The position numbers and the translations under genes were made by a program. From Orientallactaga sibirica (taxonomy: Eukaryota; Chordata; Mammalia; Rodentia; Dipodidae), in the NCBI GenBank assembly GCA_036365145.1, contig JAEOAD010000888.1:558001-622000 (forward strand): 64,000 bases of DNA. Direction: 5' to 3'. The notes below the pieces were generated by a model. It searched no databases. It was not told the DNA's origin and saw only the letters and a program-made list of their open reading frames with translations. Each line of letters opens with the position of its first letter. Positions within the stretch are counted from its first letter, which is position 1. This document shows positions 41,751 through 52,477 of this stretch, one piece after another.

Positions 41751-42079
41751 TTTATTTCAAATATTTTGTTACAATAGTGGAAAACAAAGTAATGCTGCAT
41801 GATTCCAACCCTTGTAAATAGTGGGAGTGACTTATGGCCTATCATGTTCTCTGTCCTGGAGCCCTATTGGATTTAGTACCGATATACTAGTAATCAATCT
41901 AATGCCACATTCTACATTCTGTTCCTTATGCATTCCCTTTCTGTAATACTCAAATACATTCAGACACAGGCCCATCTCAAAGGCTTCTCCTATTGCCTCT
42001 CTTCCTGGATACCCCTCCTAATTTTTTCCTAGCTCCTTATTTCATCTCTTGCTTACTCCTCTTCCTCCTCTTTCATCTT

Positions 42080-42338
42080 CTTTTTTTTTTTTTTTTTCTG
42101 GAGAGAGACACAGATAGAGACAGAGAGTGAGGGGAGAAGAAGGCAGATAGAGATGGGCGTGCCAGCAGCCTCTCAGCTGCTGAGAATGAAATCCAGATGC
42201 GTGCGCCCCCTTGTGGTCAAGTGCAGCATTGTGCCCTTGCCTCACTTTGCATCTGACTAAACATGGGACCTGGAGATTGGAACCAGCGTTTAAGCTTAGG
42301 AAGCAGGCGCCTTAACTGCTAAGCCATCTCTCCAGCCC
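42080..42338 (-). mobile_element. DIP-like SINE, long subtype
   Basis: T tract at left, GCGCCCCCTTGTGGTCAAG block (42,203-42,221), head AAGCCATCTCTCCAGCCC. TCATCTTCTT flanks both ends. Confidence 0.95.
42203..42216 (-). promoter_or_regulatory. CTCF-core-like motif in SINE
   Basis: Read on the minus strand CCACAAGGGGGCGC, one mismatch from the CCASYAGRKGGC core. Function is inferred only from the motif. Confidence 0.3.
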
Positions 42339-42347
42339 TCATCTTCT

Positions 42348-42486
42348 TCTTTTGAGGTAGAGTTTAACTCTAGTCCAGGCTGACCTGGAATTCACTATGG
42401 CTCAGGGTGGCCTGGAACTCATGGCAATCCTCCCACCTCTGCCTGCCAAATGATGGGATTAAAGGTGTGTGCCACCATGCCTAGCT
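42348..42486 (-). mobile_element. B1-like SINE
   Basis: TTTTGAGGTAGAGTTTAACT to CCACCATGCCTAGC; four bases lost at CACTATGGCTCAGG. Confidence 0.9.
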
Positions 42487-42487
42487 T

Positions 42488-42627
42488 TTGGCTTTCTTTT
42501 GTTTTGAGGTAGGGTCTTGTTCTAGCCCAAGCTGACCTGGAATTAGTCTGAGGCTAGCCTCAAACCCACAGTAATCCTCAGTCTCCCAAGTGCTGGGATT
42601 AAAAGCATGTATTACCACACCTGACTT
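42488..42627 (-). mobile_element. B1-like SINE, internally deleted
   Basis: TTTTGAGGTAGGGTCTTGTT to ACCACACCTGACTT; CACTATGTAGT is missing. Confidence 0.88.
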
Positions 42628-43488
42628 CATCTCCTTTTGATCTCTGCTCAACAGTAAGCCTTCCATGATGAGTTGATTTAAAATTGCCATGCCTTGTATA
42701 AAGTTTCTTCCCTCCTTCCCTGTTTTGTTTTCTCCATAGCATCTATTTTTAATGAATACATTGTGCTCAATGTACACATGTGTGTCTATTACTTGCTTAT
42801 TGTCTATAGTTTTCTCTTTCCCTATTTTGGTCACTGTTCCTTATCCAATGGAGAGATTGGTACCTGGTACACACTCAGAGCTCAATCTGTTTTTTATCAA
42901 TGTGTAAGCCAAATAATGAGCCAGTCCTTATAGTAGAGCTGGTCCTTGCTCTAGAAGGCTATGTCTGAGGAGGAAGGGATTGTCTTAGAGGAAATGCAGG
43001 CTGGAGGGTTGCAGTGTACAATACAAAACAGTTATATTACAAGTTTCACATTCTCTGAGATCTATAACCTGCATTTAAATGATATCCACAAGGCCAAATG
43101 CCTGGGTGTACAACCTGTGCAATTGTGCAAGGCTCTATCTTAAAAGGATGTATTATACTTGCCCTTTCTGTCATTGTCTTGAAATTCATAGTAAGTTTTT
43201 GCACAGAGCTCTATATTTTATTTTCAAGGGATGTAGCCAGTCCTACACATGCACAATTCTCAGGTAAAAGTGAGTAAGTGCTACAGAAAACATGCATGGA
43301 ATCCAGAAGGATCAGAGCTTCCCTAACAAGAAGACTCAGTTTAAGAATGTGGCCTAGCAAGCTCAGACCTCAGAGGGGGAAAATAGTAAGCCAACATGCA
43401 TTAACTTCTCAATGATTCACTTGGGGAGGGGAGAGGAGGGGGGCAGAGTAGAATCGTTGGCAATGTATGCATTATTTAAATGTGTATG
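42628..43488. other. Intergenic, no recognised feature
   Basis: I see no repeat, exon or RNA gene. Short open frames only. Confidence 0.5.
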
Positions 43489-43715
43489 CTTGGCTGAAGA
43501 GATTGCTTAGTGGTCAAAGAGCTTGCCTGAGAACCCTAGGGATCCACATTCAACTCTCCTGGTCCCACGTAAGCCAGACACATAAGGTGACACAAGCGCA
43601 AGGTGGCACATGCGCACAAGATGGTGCGTGCATCTGGAGTTCAACTGCAGTGGCTGGAGGCCCTGGTGCACCATTCTCTTGTTCTCTCACTCTTGCTCTC
43701 ATTCTTGCATAAAAA
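43489..43715 (+). mobile_element. DIP-like SINE, variant with GACACAAGCGCAAGG block
   Basis: GGCTGAAGAGATTGCTTAGT, box B TTCAACTCTCC, then AGCGCAAGGTGGCACATGCG and a diverged tail. Structurally between the short and long subtypes, like 22.6 kb. Confidence 0.87.
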
Positions 43716-43734
43716 AGGCCAGTCTGTTGGGCTA

Positions 43735-44145
43735 GCGTCAAAAAGATAAAATGTACCATAACTCTGAGAAGGGACAGAGGAGTGCTCAGCACTGAAATAT
43801 CTCTATCACACCTTCCAAGGCTCAGGGCCTGTTGTGGAAGAGGGCAGAAAGAATGTAAGAGCCAAAGGAAGGGTAGGACTCCTTACAACATGCTCTTCCA
43901 GACACAAAATGGCCTGGATATCCATGACCTCACAGTGCCTGGCACTACCTACACAAGACCATCATAATAGGAGGAAAAGATGATGACATCAAAATAAAAG
44001 AGATGGATTTAGAGGGGGAGGGGATATGATAGAGTAGAGCTGTGAAGGGGAAAGTGAGGAAGGAGGGGATTATCATGGTGTACTGTCAATAATTATGGAA
44101 GTTGTCAACAATAAGAAAATAAAAAATAATAAAATAATAAAATGT
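43735..44145 (+). mobile_element. L1 3'-UTR fragment (7.4-kb subfamily)
   Basis: GAAATATCTCTATCACACCT, GGCCTGGATATCCATGACCT, and the end GTCAACAATAAGAAAATAAA. Confidence 0.88.
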
Positions 44146-44301
44146 GGTGCCATCCATGATGGCACATGCCTTTAATCCCAGCACTCAGGAGGCAGAGGTA
44201 GGAGGATCGCCGTGAGTTCGAGGCTAGCCTGAGATGGCATAGTGAATTCCAGGTCAGCCTGGGCTAGAGTGAGACCCTACCTCACAAAAATAAATAAATA
44301 G
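44146..44301 (+). mobile_element. B1-like SINE
   Basis: GCCATCCATGATGGCACATG to CTACCTCACAAAAATAAATA; follows the L1 tail. Confidence 0.92.
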
Positions 44302-44512
44302 GGCTGGAGAGATGGCTTAGTGGTTAAGGTGCTTACCTGCAAAGCCAAAGGACCCAGGCTCAATTCCCCAGGACCCATATAAGTCAGATGCACAAGGTGG
44401 CGCATGTGTCTGGAGTTCATTTGCAGTGGCTGAAGGCCCTGGCGTACCCATTCTCTCTATCTGCCTTTCTCTCTCTAATAAATAAAGAGTTTTAATAAAT
44501 AAATAAATAAAA
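44302..44512 (+). mobile_element. DIP-like SINE
   Basis: GGGCTGGAGAGATGGCTTAG, box B GCTCAATTCCCC, double tail of AAATAAA units; it sits in the previous B1 tail. Confidence 0.93.
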
Positions 44513-44526
44513 TGTGTATGCTATTG

Positions 44527-44544
44527 CTATATATATATATATAT
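44527..44544 (+). repeat. (AT)n microsatellite
   Basis: A pure TA run of about nine units. Confidence 0.9.
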
Positions 44545-44689
44545 GAGTGATACAAACATATATGGTATGTACATGTATAATATAAATGAAAAATATGTGT
44601 ATGTTCAGGCTTGTTATTTGTTTATTGGAGTTGATGCTCTATGTGGTTTTAAATTAGCAACAATTTACACTCATGTACATATTGTATTA

Positions 44690-45009
44690 TATATTTTGGT
44701 CATAATTCCGCCCCCCAAATCCATTACCTTCTTTTGTGGTCTCCCCCACCTCTTCAATTGCCCTCTACTTCTTTCCAACTTGAGTCCCTCTTCTATTTTG
44801 ATGTCTTTTTCCCCTCCTCCACCATATATAACAGAATGTTATATTGTGTGGATCTTGTGCAGGTAACAACGTGAATGCAATGGCCACTCCATGTCTAGAT
44901 GACAGCATTTCACAGCAGTCCTCCCCACCCTCTGCTTCTTCTATTCTTCCCACCCTCTCTTCTACAATGTTCCTTGATGTTCCATGTATTGATCAGCAGC
45001 TTGCTCAAC
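44690..45009 (-). mobile_element. L1 3'-UTR fragment
   Basis: CCCCCCAAATCCATTACCTT, CTTCTATTTTGATGTCTTTT and TTGTGTGGATCTTGTGCAGG in reverse L1 order; it abuts the tandem duplication. Confidence 0.7.
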
Positions 45010-45146
45010 AGCAATTGATCTTTACAGTGTTTTAAACATCTCTCTCTCTCAGCAAGTAATTAATTTAGATTGACAAGAGGGAATTTTGCTATTTAAATAG
45101 CAATTATGTTCTTTTCAACCATCCATTTAAAAAAAATGAAGTATAA

Positions 45147-45292
45147 ACCAGGCGTGGTGGTGCATGCTTTTAATCCTAGCACTCGGGAGGCAGAAGTAGG
45201 AGGATCATTGTGAGTTCAAGGCCACCCTGAGAATACATAGTTAATTCCAGGTCAGCCTGGACTAGAGTGAGACCCTACCTCAAAAAAAAAAA
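45147..45292 (+). mobile_element. B1-like SINE in copy 1
   Basis: ACCAGGCGTGGTGGTGCATG to GAGACCCTACCTC plus A25; its twin is 45,783-45,935. Confidence 0.93.
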
Positions 45293-45309
45293 AAAAAAAA
45301 AAAAAAGAA

Positions 45310-45645
45310 GTATACTTGGGTTTTTGTGTGTGTACGGTAAGTGTGAAGTCGTATGTGTGGTGTATGTGTGTGGTGTGTGCATGTGTGTGTGCAGATGTGA
45401 TACCTTGTGTATGTAAGGAGGCTAGAGAATTTTGGGTGCCCCCCACATTGCTTATCTGCTGGTTTCCTTGAGATGAAATCTCTTCATCAATTCTGGAGTT
45501 TGCCATTTTTCATGCACCCCAGTGATTGTCCAGTCTCTGCTCCTCCTAGGACTGGGATTATAGGAGTGTGTATCTGTGTCCAGCTATTTTACAGGAGCTC
45601 AAGGGAATCAAACTCAGCATTCTCAGGCCCCTTTAGGCCCTCATG
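45310..45645 (-). mobile_element. B4-like element in copy 1, cut at the junction
   Basis: TG-rich start, then TTTCCTTGAGATGAAATCTC and GACTGGGATTATAGGAGTGT. It is cut at the duplication breakpoint after CCCTCATG. Confidence 0.7.
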
Positions 45646-46275
45646 AGCAATTGATCTTTACAGTGTTTTAAACATCTCTCTCTCTCAGCAAGTAATTAAT
45701 TTAGATTGACAAGAGGGAATTTTGCTATTTAAATAGCAATTATGTTCTTTTCAACCATCCATTTAAAAAAAATGAAGTATAAACCAGGCGTGGTGGTGCA
45801 TGCTTTTAATCCTAGCACTCGGGAGGCAGAAGTAGGAGGATCATTGTGAGTTCAAGGCCACCCTGAGAATACATAGTTAATTCCAGGTCAGCCTGGACTA
45901 GAGTGAGACCCTACCTCAAAAAAAAAAAAAAAAAAAGAAGTATACTTGGGTTTTTGTGTGTGTACGGTAAGTGTGAAGTCGTATGTGTGGTGTATGTGTG
46001 TGGTATGTGCATGTGTGTGTGCAGATGTGATACCTTGTGTATGTAAGGAGGCTAGAGAATTTTGGGTGCCCCCCACATTGCTTATCTGCTGGTTTCCTTG
46101 AGATGAAATCTCTTCATCAATTCTGGAGTTTGCCATTTTTCATGCACCCCAGTGATTGTCCAGTCTCTGCTCCTCCTAGGACTGGGATTATAGGAGTGTG
46201 TATCTGTGCCCAGCTATTTTACAGGAGCTCAAGGGAATCAAACTCAGCATTCTCAGGCCCCTTTAGGCCCTCATG
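45646..46275 (+). repeat. Tandem duplication, copy 2 (630 bp)
   Basis: Identical to copy 1 by eye except for an A tract of 19 instead of 25 and two substitutions (GGTGTGTGC to GGTATGTGC at about 46,004; TGTGTCCAG to TGTGCCCAG at about 46,209). Confidence 0.98.
45783..45935 (+). mobile_element. B1-like SINE in copy 2
   Basis: Same SINE as in copy 1, with the shorter A19 tail. Confidence 0.93.
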
Positions 46276-46322
46276 TTTGAGCAGGAGGAACTTTTATCTG
46301 CAGAGCCTTCTGTCTAGCTTCT
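45940..46322 (-). mobile_element. B4-like element in copy 2, complete
   Basis: Same sequence as in copy 1 but continuing beyond the breakpoint into TTTGAGCAGGAGGAACTTTT and CCTTCTGTCTAGCTTC. This shows that copy 2 holds the original right flank. Confidence 0.7.
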
Positions 46323-46455
46323 AAAGGTGTAGCCCAAGCTGGTTTTGAACTCCTGATCCTCCTGCCTCCCCCTCCTCAATAGTTGCCTACCAGTGTGGAC
46401 CTCCACAGCTGGCTGAAAGTTTTGGTTGTAATAGTCACTATAAAATGCTAAGCAG

Positions 46456-46715
46456 GGCTGGAGAGATGGCTTAGTGGTTAAGGCGCCTGCCTCCTAAGCC
46501 TAAGAACGCTGGTTCCAATCTCCAGGTCCCACGTTTAGCCAGATGCAAAGTGACCAAGGGTGCAATGCTGCACTTGCCCACAAGGGGGCGCACGCATCTG
46601 GATTTCGTTCACAGCAGCTGAGAGACTGCTGGCGCGCCCATCTCTATCTGTCTCCCTCTCCCTCTCTGTCTCTCTCTGTGTCTCTCTCCAAAAAAATAAA
46701 TAAAATAATAAAAAA
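46456..46715 (+). mobile_element. DIP-like SINE, long subtype
   Basis: GGGCTGGAGAGATGGCTTAG, box B GGTTCCAATCTCC, and the block GCCCACAAGGGGGCGCACGC (46,576-46,595). Confidence 0.95.
46578..46591 (+). promoter_or_regulatory. CTCF-core-like motif in SINE
   Basis: CCACAAGGGGGCGC; single core mismatch (A for Y). Confidence 0.3.
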
Positions 46716-46937
46716 ATTTTTTAATGGTAAGCAATTCAGACAGATAGATTATTAATATTACTACCACTACCACCTAATTATTAATAACTATGTCTGTTAT
46801 TTCAGATTTAAAAGTTGTTATATAAATAACTACTTTTATTGCAAACAGGCTTGTGCTTTCTGGAATCTTTTTTCACTCAATAACAAATTATGATCATCTT
46901 TCCATGAAAATCAATAAATACATACCTCATTCTTTTT
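46716..46937. other. Intergenic spacer
   Basis: AT-rich; nothing recognised. Confidence 0.5.
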
Positions 46938-47172
46938 TAATATTTTATTTTATTTATTTTCAAGCAGAGAGATAAATAGAGGTAGAGGGAGAGAAATAAG
47001 AGCTATACATAGAGAAAGAATGAGTATACCAGGGACTCTAGCCACTGCAAATGAACTCCAGATGCATACACCACTTTGTATATATGGCTTACTTGGGTAC
47101 TGGGGAATCGAACCCAGGTCATAAGGCTTTGCAGACAAGTGCCTTAACCACTGAGCAATCTCTCCAGTCCCC
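46938..47172 (-). mobile_element. DIP-like SINE
   Basis: TATTTTATTTTATTTATTTT tail at left, TACTGGGGAATCGAACCCAG, head GAGCAATCTCTCCAGTCC. Confidence 0.93.
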
Positions 47173-47308
47173 ATGCTTTATTCTTTGTAACAGCCATGTA
47201 GCATTTCCAATATTTCTTGATCTACAGATACCTGCCTTTCTCCCATCTAGCCACTAATTTTTCATGAAAATATAAGTCAAATTCAAGATTTTCTTATAAA
47301 ACTACACA

Positions 47309-47513
47309 TGGGCTGGATATATTCAGTGATTAAAGGCATTTTCTTGCAAAGCCTGACAGCCTGAGTTCAATTTCCCAGTACCCAAGTAAAGCCAGATGTA
47401 TAGTGGTGCATGCATTTGGAGTTTGCAGTGACAGGAGGCCCTGTCTTGCCCACACTCATTCTCTGTCTTCCTCTTTCTCCGTCTCTCTCAAGTAAATAAA
47501 TAAAAATATTTTT
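47309..47513 (+). mobile_element. DIP-like SINE
   Basis: GGGCTGGATATATTCAGTGA, box B GTTCAATTTCCC, tail AAGTAAATAAATAAAAAT. Confidence 0.86.
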
Positions 47514-47515
47514 AA

Positions 47516-47685
47516 ACCAGGTGTGGTGGTGTATGACTTTAATAGCAATACTTGGGAGGTAGAGGCAGGAGGATCGTCATGAGTTCAAGGCCCATGAGAC
47601 TACATAGTGAATTTCAGGTCAGCCTGGGCTAGGGTGAGACCCTACTTTGAAAAACAAACAAACAAACAAACAAATAAAAAAGTTT
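47516..47685 (+). mobile_element. B1-like SINE
   Basis: ACCAGGTGTGGTGGTGTATG to CCTACTTTGAAAAAC with an (AAAC)n tail. Confidence 0.9.
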
Positions 47686-47844
47686 TTTTTAACTATACGT
47701 GTACTCAACACAAAATCATTCATTCACATCCTTGGGCAGAAAATAGAAACTTGAGTTCAGGCAAATATCTGTACATGAGTGCATATAGCACTTTACCCAC
47801 CAAGCCATAACCCAACCCTTCCTACTTTCTCAAATTACTGTTCT

Positions 47845-48310
47845 TATTTAAGGTTATGATGGTAGCTGGAGGACCTGAGTTTGACCTCAAGAACCCATGT
47901 AAAAATGCCAGGCATTCCTGGGGCCCACTCATCAGCCAATCTAGCCTAATTGGCAAGCTCTGGGCCAATGAGAGACTTTACCTCCAAAAAAGGTAGATGA
48001 CTTTCTTGAAAAACAGCACCCTAGAGCTGGAAAGATGGCATAGTGGTTAAGGCACTTGCCTTGGGAAGCCTAAAGATCCAGGTTCAATTCCCTAGTACCC
48101 ATGTAAGCCAGATGCACAAGGTGGCACATGTGTCTGGAGTTCGTTTGCAGCAGCTGGAGGCCCTGGTGCATCCATTCTCTTTCTCTCTCCCTATTTGACT
48201 CTTTCTCTCAAAGAAATAAAATATTTTAAAAACAGTAGTCTAGGTTGTCTTCTGGCCTCCACATGCATGCATGCACGCACACATGCACTCACACACACAT
48301 GCAATTTAAA
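47845..48310 (+). mobile_element. B4-like element split by a DIP-like SINE
   Basis: Left part: GAGGACCTGAGTTTGACCTC to GACTTTCTTGAAAAACAG. Right part from 48,234: GTTGTCTTCTGGCCTCCACA with a CA-rich end. Confidence 0.7.
48013..48233 (+). mobile_element. DIP-like SINE
   Basis: GAGCTGGAAAGATGGCATAG, box B GGTTCAATTCCC, tail AAAGAAATAAAATATTTTAA; AAAACAG occurs at both junctions. Confidence 0.92.
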
Positions 48311-48322
48311 ATAATAAAGTAG

Positions 48323-48540
48323 GGCTTTATAAATAAAGTAGAGATAGCTTAGTGTCTAAGGCACTTGCTTTTGCTTTTGAAGGCTAAGGACCCAGGTTCA
48401 ATTCCCTAGTACCCACATAAGCCAGATGCACAAGGTGATGTGTACATCTAGATTTTGTTTGCAGTGGCTAGAGGCCCTGGAGCACCCATTCTCTCTCTTG
48501 CAAATAAACAAATAAAAATAAATTTTAAAAATGATAATAA
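48323..48540 (+). mobile_element. Diverged DIP-like SINE
   Basis: GGGCTTTATAAATAAAGTAG head is unusual, then GAGATAGCTTAGTGTCTAAG, box B GGTTCAATTCCC, tail AAATAAACAAATAAAAATAA. Confidence 0.85.
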
Positions 48541-48599
48541 TAAAGTAGAGAGAGATAAAGAAATAAAGGCATTATTTATGCAGTCTTGATGTCTAGCAT

Positions 48600-48845
48600 T
48601 CAAGTTTTCATTCTTCACAATTGTTCTGGCTAATCTAGGTCTTCTGTATGTCCTAATAAAATGTAGAAATTAGCCTGTCAAGTTCCGCAAAAAAAACAAA
48701 AAAAAAGATAGAGAATGTGTTTAATTTATATATCAATTTGATGGGAATTGACTTGCTACTGTGTCTTCTAAATATGAATGTAGTACATCCTTATATGTAG
48801 GTTTTCTTAATTTCTCTCTGCAATGTTTTATAGTTTTGACACAAA
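48600..48845 (-). mobile_element. Ancient L1 ORF2 fragment
   Basis: Phrases such as AATTTATATATCAATTTGAT GGGAATTGAC and TTTCTCTCTGCAATGTTTTA TAGTTTT are the familiar reverse complement of L1 ORF2. Degraded by stops. Confidence 0.8.
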
Positions 48846-48984
48846 ACACACAGCTCTCACCTCAAAGGGGATAAGAGATAGTTTGTTCTAGAGCCAAATA
48901 TGAGTGACTATGGTCTAGGAGCCCAGATTTAGGTAACCCCAAATTCAATGTTCCAACATATAAACAATATCATGAAGGTTTTTT

Positions 48985-49200
48985 TAAAAAAGATTTATTT
49001 TTTTAAAATTTATTTATTAGAGACAGAGAGAGGGAAAAAGAGAGTAAGAATGGGTACACTAGGGCCTCTAGCCACTTTAAACGAACTCCAGATGCATGGG
49101 CCACCATGTGCATCTGGCTTACGTGGGACCTGGAGAATCAAACCGGGGTCCTTAGGCTTCACAGGCATGTGCCTTAACCACTAAGCCATCTCTCCAGCCC
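48985..49200 (-). mobile_element. DIP-like SINE
   Basis: Tail TTTTTTTAAAATTTATTTAT, head TAAGCCATCTCTCCAGCCC. Confidence 0.93.
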
Positions 49201-49204
49201 TCGT

Positions 49205-49390
49205 GAAAGTTTAAAAATTTTTATTTTATTTTTATTTTTTATCTTTTGGTTTTTCAAGATAAGGTCTCACTCTAGCCCAGGCTGACCTGGAATTCACTAT
49301 GTAGTCTCAGGGTGGCCTTGAACTCATGGCAATCCTACCTCTGCCTCCTGAGTGCTAGGATTAAAGGTGTGCACCACCCCACCCAGCTTT
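49205..49390 (-). mobile_element. B1-like SINE
   Basis: TTTTTCAAGATAAGGTCTCA to CACCCCACCCAGC with a TTTTA-rich tail. Confidence 0.92.
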
Positions 49391-49394
49391 AATT

Positions 49395-50935
49395 TAATTT
49401 TTTTATTGATAACTTCCATAATTGTAGACAATAAATCATGGTAATTCCCTCCCCCCAAATTTCCCTTCACAACTCCACTCTCCATCATATTCCTTGCCCC
49501 TCTCAATCAGTCTCTCTTTTATTTTTGATATCATCATCTTTTCCTTCTATTATGAGGGTCTTGTGTAGGTAGTGTCAGGCACTGTGAGGTCATGGATATT
49601 CAGGCCATTTTCTGTCTGGAAGAGTGCATTGTAAGGAGTCCAACCCTTCCTTTGGCTCTTACATTCTTTCCACCACCTCTTCCATAATTGACCGGGAGCC
49701 TTGGAAGGTGTGATAGAGATGTTTCAGTGCTGAGCATTCCTCTGTCACTTCTCAAAACTATGGTATCTTCTGAATCATCCCAAGGTCCCTGCTAGCTGAA
49801 AAGAGTAGCTTCTTTAACCAAAAGTGAGAGTAGCATTAATATGTGGGTATGAACATTAAGAGAAGTGCTTACCGGGCAGTTTGGTGAGCATAATACGTAC
49901 ATTTAGGCAGACACCAGCAGACGTTACACCCCTAGGGCTCATGATTTCTCCCATCATAGGTTTTCAGTATCAGGCATGTATTCCCTCCCATGGTGTGTGT
50001 CTCTAGTCCAATTAGAGAGAGGTTGGTTCCTCCATAACAGACATGCCACTATTGTACCCATTGGATCATTTGGTCTGGATGGCCAAACTTAAGGCTTGCA
50101 GTGTCCACAGTTGTTTATCCCCACTGGTGATTTCTCTCTCTCCCATGGAACTGTATGCAATAGCTTTTTCCAGCTTTCTGTCAGCTGGTCTATAGGGAGA
50201 AGGTTTTCAGCTCAGCTCCAGCTTGATTTCTCAATGACCTTGCAGCCCAAGCATGTGGAGTCTTCAGCAATAGCGTCTGGCCATCTATTCCTGGTGGGAA
50301 ACCAAGAGCCTTGGCAATGGCCTGTAATATTTTGGGGGGACATCAGGGACCTCCCTGGCCAACAACTCACTGGAAGGTATCCCATCCCTGGCACTGAACT
50401 TTTCTAGTAACAATCTATGGCTTCTGGGTGTGCCATTGTCCACAAAAGTAGGTTTCCATATGACTTAATCATACCCTCTTAGATTCTGATTAACCTTCCC
50501 CCTACTTTTCCTTTACTCAGTCTCTTCCCCTGACCTCACTTGGGCCTTTCCATCCCCAGTAATCTGTTTTCTACTTACACATATATATAATACCATCCCC
50601 TTAAAGCCCCTATCCCTCCCTTATGTACCCTTTCTAGCTTTCTGGCCTCTGCTACTGACTTTTATTCCAACTCACATACAAGTCCAAACATTTGTAGCTA
50701 GGATCCACATAGGAGAGAGAACAGGCAGATTTCTGGACCTGGGTTACCTCATTAAGTATAATCCTTTCCAGGTCCATCCATTTCCCTGCAAACTTCATAA
50801 TTTCACTTTTCTTTACCACTGAATAGAACTCCATTGTATAAATGTACCATATCTTCATTATCCACTCATCAGTAGAGGGACATCTAGGCTGGTTCCATTT
50901 CTTAGCTATTGTGAATAGAGCAGCGATAAACATGG
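49395..50935 (-). mobile_element. 5'-truncated L1: ORF2 C terminus plus 3' UTR
   Basis: Reading leftward, 50,933-50,652 encodes the last 93 residues of an ORF2-like protein, starting MFIAALFTIAKKWNQPRCPS and including IWYIYTMEFYSVVKKSEIMK. This is the C-terminal region of the L1 reverse transcriptase polyprotein. A 3' UTR of about 1.2 kb follows and ends at AATTTAATTTTTTTATTGAT. The catalytic domains are absent, so it is a dead copy. It is the longest L1 piece here. Confidence 0.93.
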
Positions 50936-51062
50936 CTGTGTGTCATGAAGGTTTTATAGTTACAAAACAAAAGAAACTCATAAACAAAGGCTCTTTTCAA
51001 ATGTCTTTGGTGGACACATCAGATTGGTGTGTTATAGCAAAGCAGAGAAATCTCTGCTATAG
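50936..51062. other. Spacer between two inverted L1 copies
   Basis: 127 bp that includes the left target duplication of the next L1 (51,047-51,062). Confidence 0.6.
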
Positions 51063-51787
51063 CTATATGCTGTAAACGTTAGGGCTGCCATATGTGCCAA
51101 CCGGTGCAATGGTGGCATATCTATTTTAGGGGAAACCACTTACTCTCTTTTTGGATTTGGGGCCCTCTGCACTGGAGGGAATTCATGCCTGGTACTGAAA
51201 ACCTAGTCAAAAACCTTTGGCTGAGGAAGTCATGGGCCCTAGCTGGGGGCCCATGTCTGTTAAGTGCATATATTATGCCCACCAATCTGTCCTCTAAACA
51301 CTTATGTTTATACCCATATATTAATGTTACTCTCATTTTTGGTTAGAACAGCTTCTCTTTGCAGATGGTGGTGACCACTGGGGTGACTCAAAAATGATCG
51401 AAGTGCTGAGAAGAAGTGACAGTGAAGTGTTTAACACGAAGTGAGCTATCTCTATCACACTCTCCAAGCCTCAGGGACCATTGTGGAAAAGATGGGGAAA
51501 AGAATCTAGGAGCCAAAAGGAGAAGAGAACTGCCCACAATGCTGTCATCCAGACACAAAGTGGCCTTGATATTCATGACCTCACAGTAGCAGATGCTACC
51601 TACATGAGATGTGCATCATATTAGGGGAAAATGATGACATCAAAATAGAAGAGAGACTAGTTAGAAAGAAGGCATTCAGTGGGAAGGGATTTGGGAAAGG
51701 GAAAAGGGAGGGTGATGAGAAGGGATTAAAATCATGGTATAGTGTTTATATTGATGAAAGTTATCAATAAAAAGTTCAAAAAATAAA
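51063..51787 (+). mobile_element. 5'-truncated L1, 3' UTR only, with target duplication
   Basis: 725 bp of the same 3' UTR, in the opposite orientation to the neighbour. GAAATCTCTGCTATAG (51,047-51,062) and GAAATCTCTGCTCTAG (51,788-51,803) bound it, 15 of 16 bases equal. Confidence 0.92.
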
Positions 51788-51959
51788 GAAATCTCTGCTC
51801 TAGTCTTCAGATGCTACCTGATACATTCTTAGCCTTTGGACTGATGGAAACTGGTGGTCTGCTAGTACATTCTAAAAAGGTTTCACCTGGTTCAAAGATG
51901 TCATCAATAACTAGTTTATATGTCTTTGCCTCTATTATTCTTAGCATGTGTTTTTTTAA

Positions 51960-51977
51960 AGAAACAACAGCTCTGTT

Positions 51978-52016
<39 letters not shown>

Positions 52017-52199
52017 TTAGAGACAGAGGGAAAAAGGGAGAGTGAGAATGGGTGCACCAGGGCCTCTAGCCACTGCAAATGAACTCCAGATGTGTGCACT
52101 TTCTTGTGCATCTTGCTTACATGGGACCTGGAGAATCGAACTGGGGTCCTTAGGCTTCACAGGCATGTGCCTTAACCACTAAGCCATCTCTCCAGCCCA
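51960..52199 (-). mobile_element. DIP-like SINE with (TTTA)n
   Basis: The (TTTA)n tail at 51,977-52,018 is pure. The head is AAGCCATCTCTCCAGCCC. AGCATGTG flanks both ends. Confidence 0.95.
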
Positions 52200-52477
52200 G
52201 CATGTGGATTTCATTCTCACAAGATAGCTGCTGTGTCCCCAGGCCTGGAATCTGGGGAGACAAGAGATGAGAAAGAGGAAGAAGAGTACGAGGAGGAGGA
52301 AAAAATAATATGGAAAGCACCAAGATCAGAAAATAATTTCCAGAATTTACTACATATTTCTGCTCCATTTCAGTCATTAGAACTGTATGGCTACTCCTAC
52401 GTGTAGACTAGGGGAAACCTGGACTTTTATGCTCTGTATAAACTCCCCAAACACAATCAACACTCTATGAGCAACTC

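Larger units (their letters stand above)
41040..41815 (+). mobile_element. MaLR-type LTR with nested insertions
   Basis: ATCCACATGTTAAAGTCTTG and GGCACTATTGGAAGGTGGTG form the left part. It resumes at about 41,440 (AGTAGAACCTTGAAGAAGTA) and runs to AAAACAAAGTAATGC. It is broken by a second LTR (41,148-41,440) and a short SINE head (41,708-41,750). Confidence 0.72.
45010..45645 (+). repeat. Tandem duplication, copy 1 (636 bp)
   Basis: From AGCAATTGATCTTTACAGTG to CCTTTAGGCCCTCATG. It contains a B1-like SINE (about 45,147-45,290) whose A tail has 25 A residues and a reverse B4-like element. It is followed directly by copy 2. Confidence 0.98.

Noticed and set aside
44302..44375. tRNA genes suggested by A and B boxes at many SINE heads
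   Set aside because: Every instance continues into the SINE body and tail and lacks a proper cloverleaf; these are SINE promoters, not tRNA genes.
45010..46275. CRISPR-like array from the many similar repeats
   Set aside because: The genome is mammalian; repeats are SINEs and one tandem duplication, with no short regular repeats and unique spacers.
50652..50933. Possible host gene encoding a 93-residue protein
   Set aside because: It is the C terminus of L1 ORF2, truncated and followed by the L1 3' UTR.
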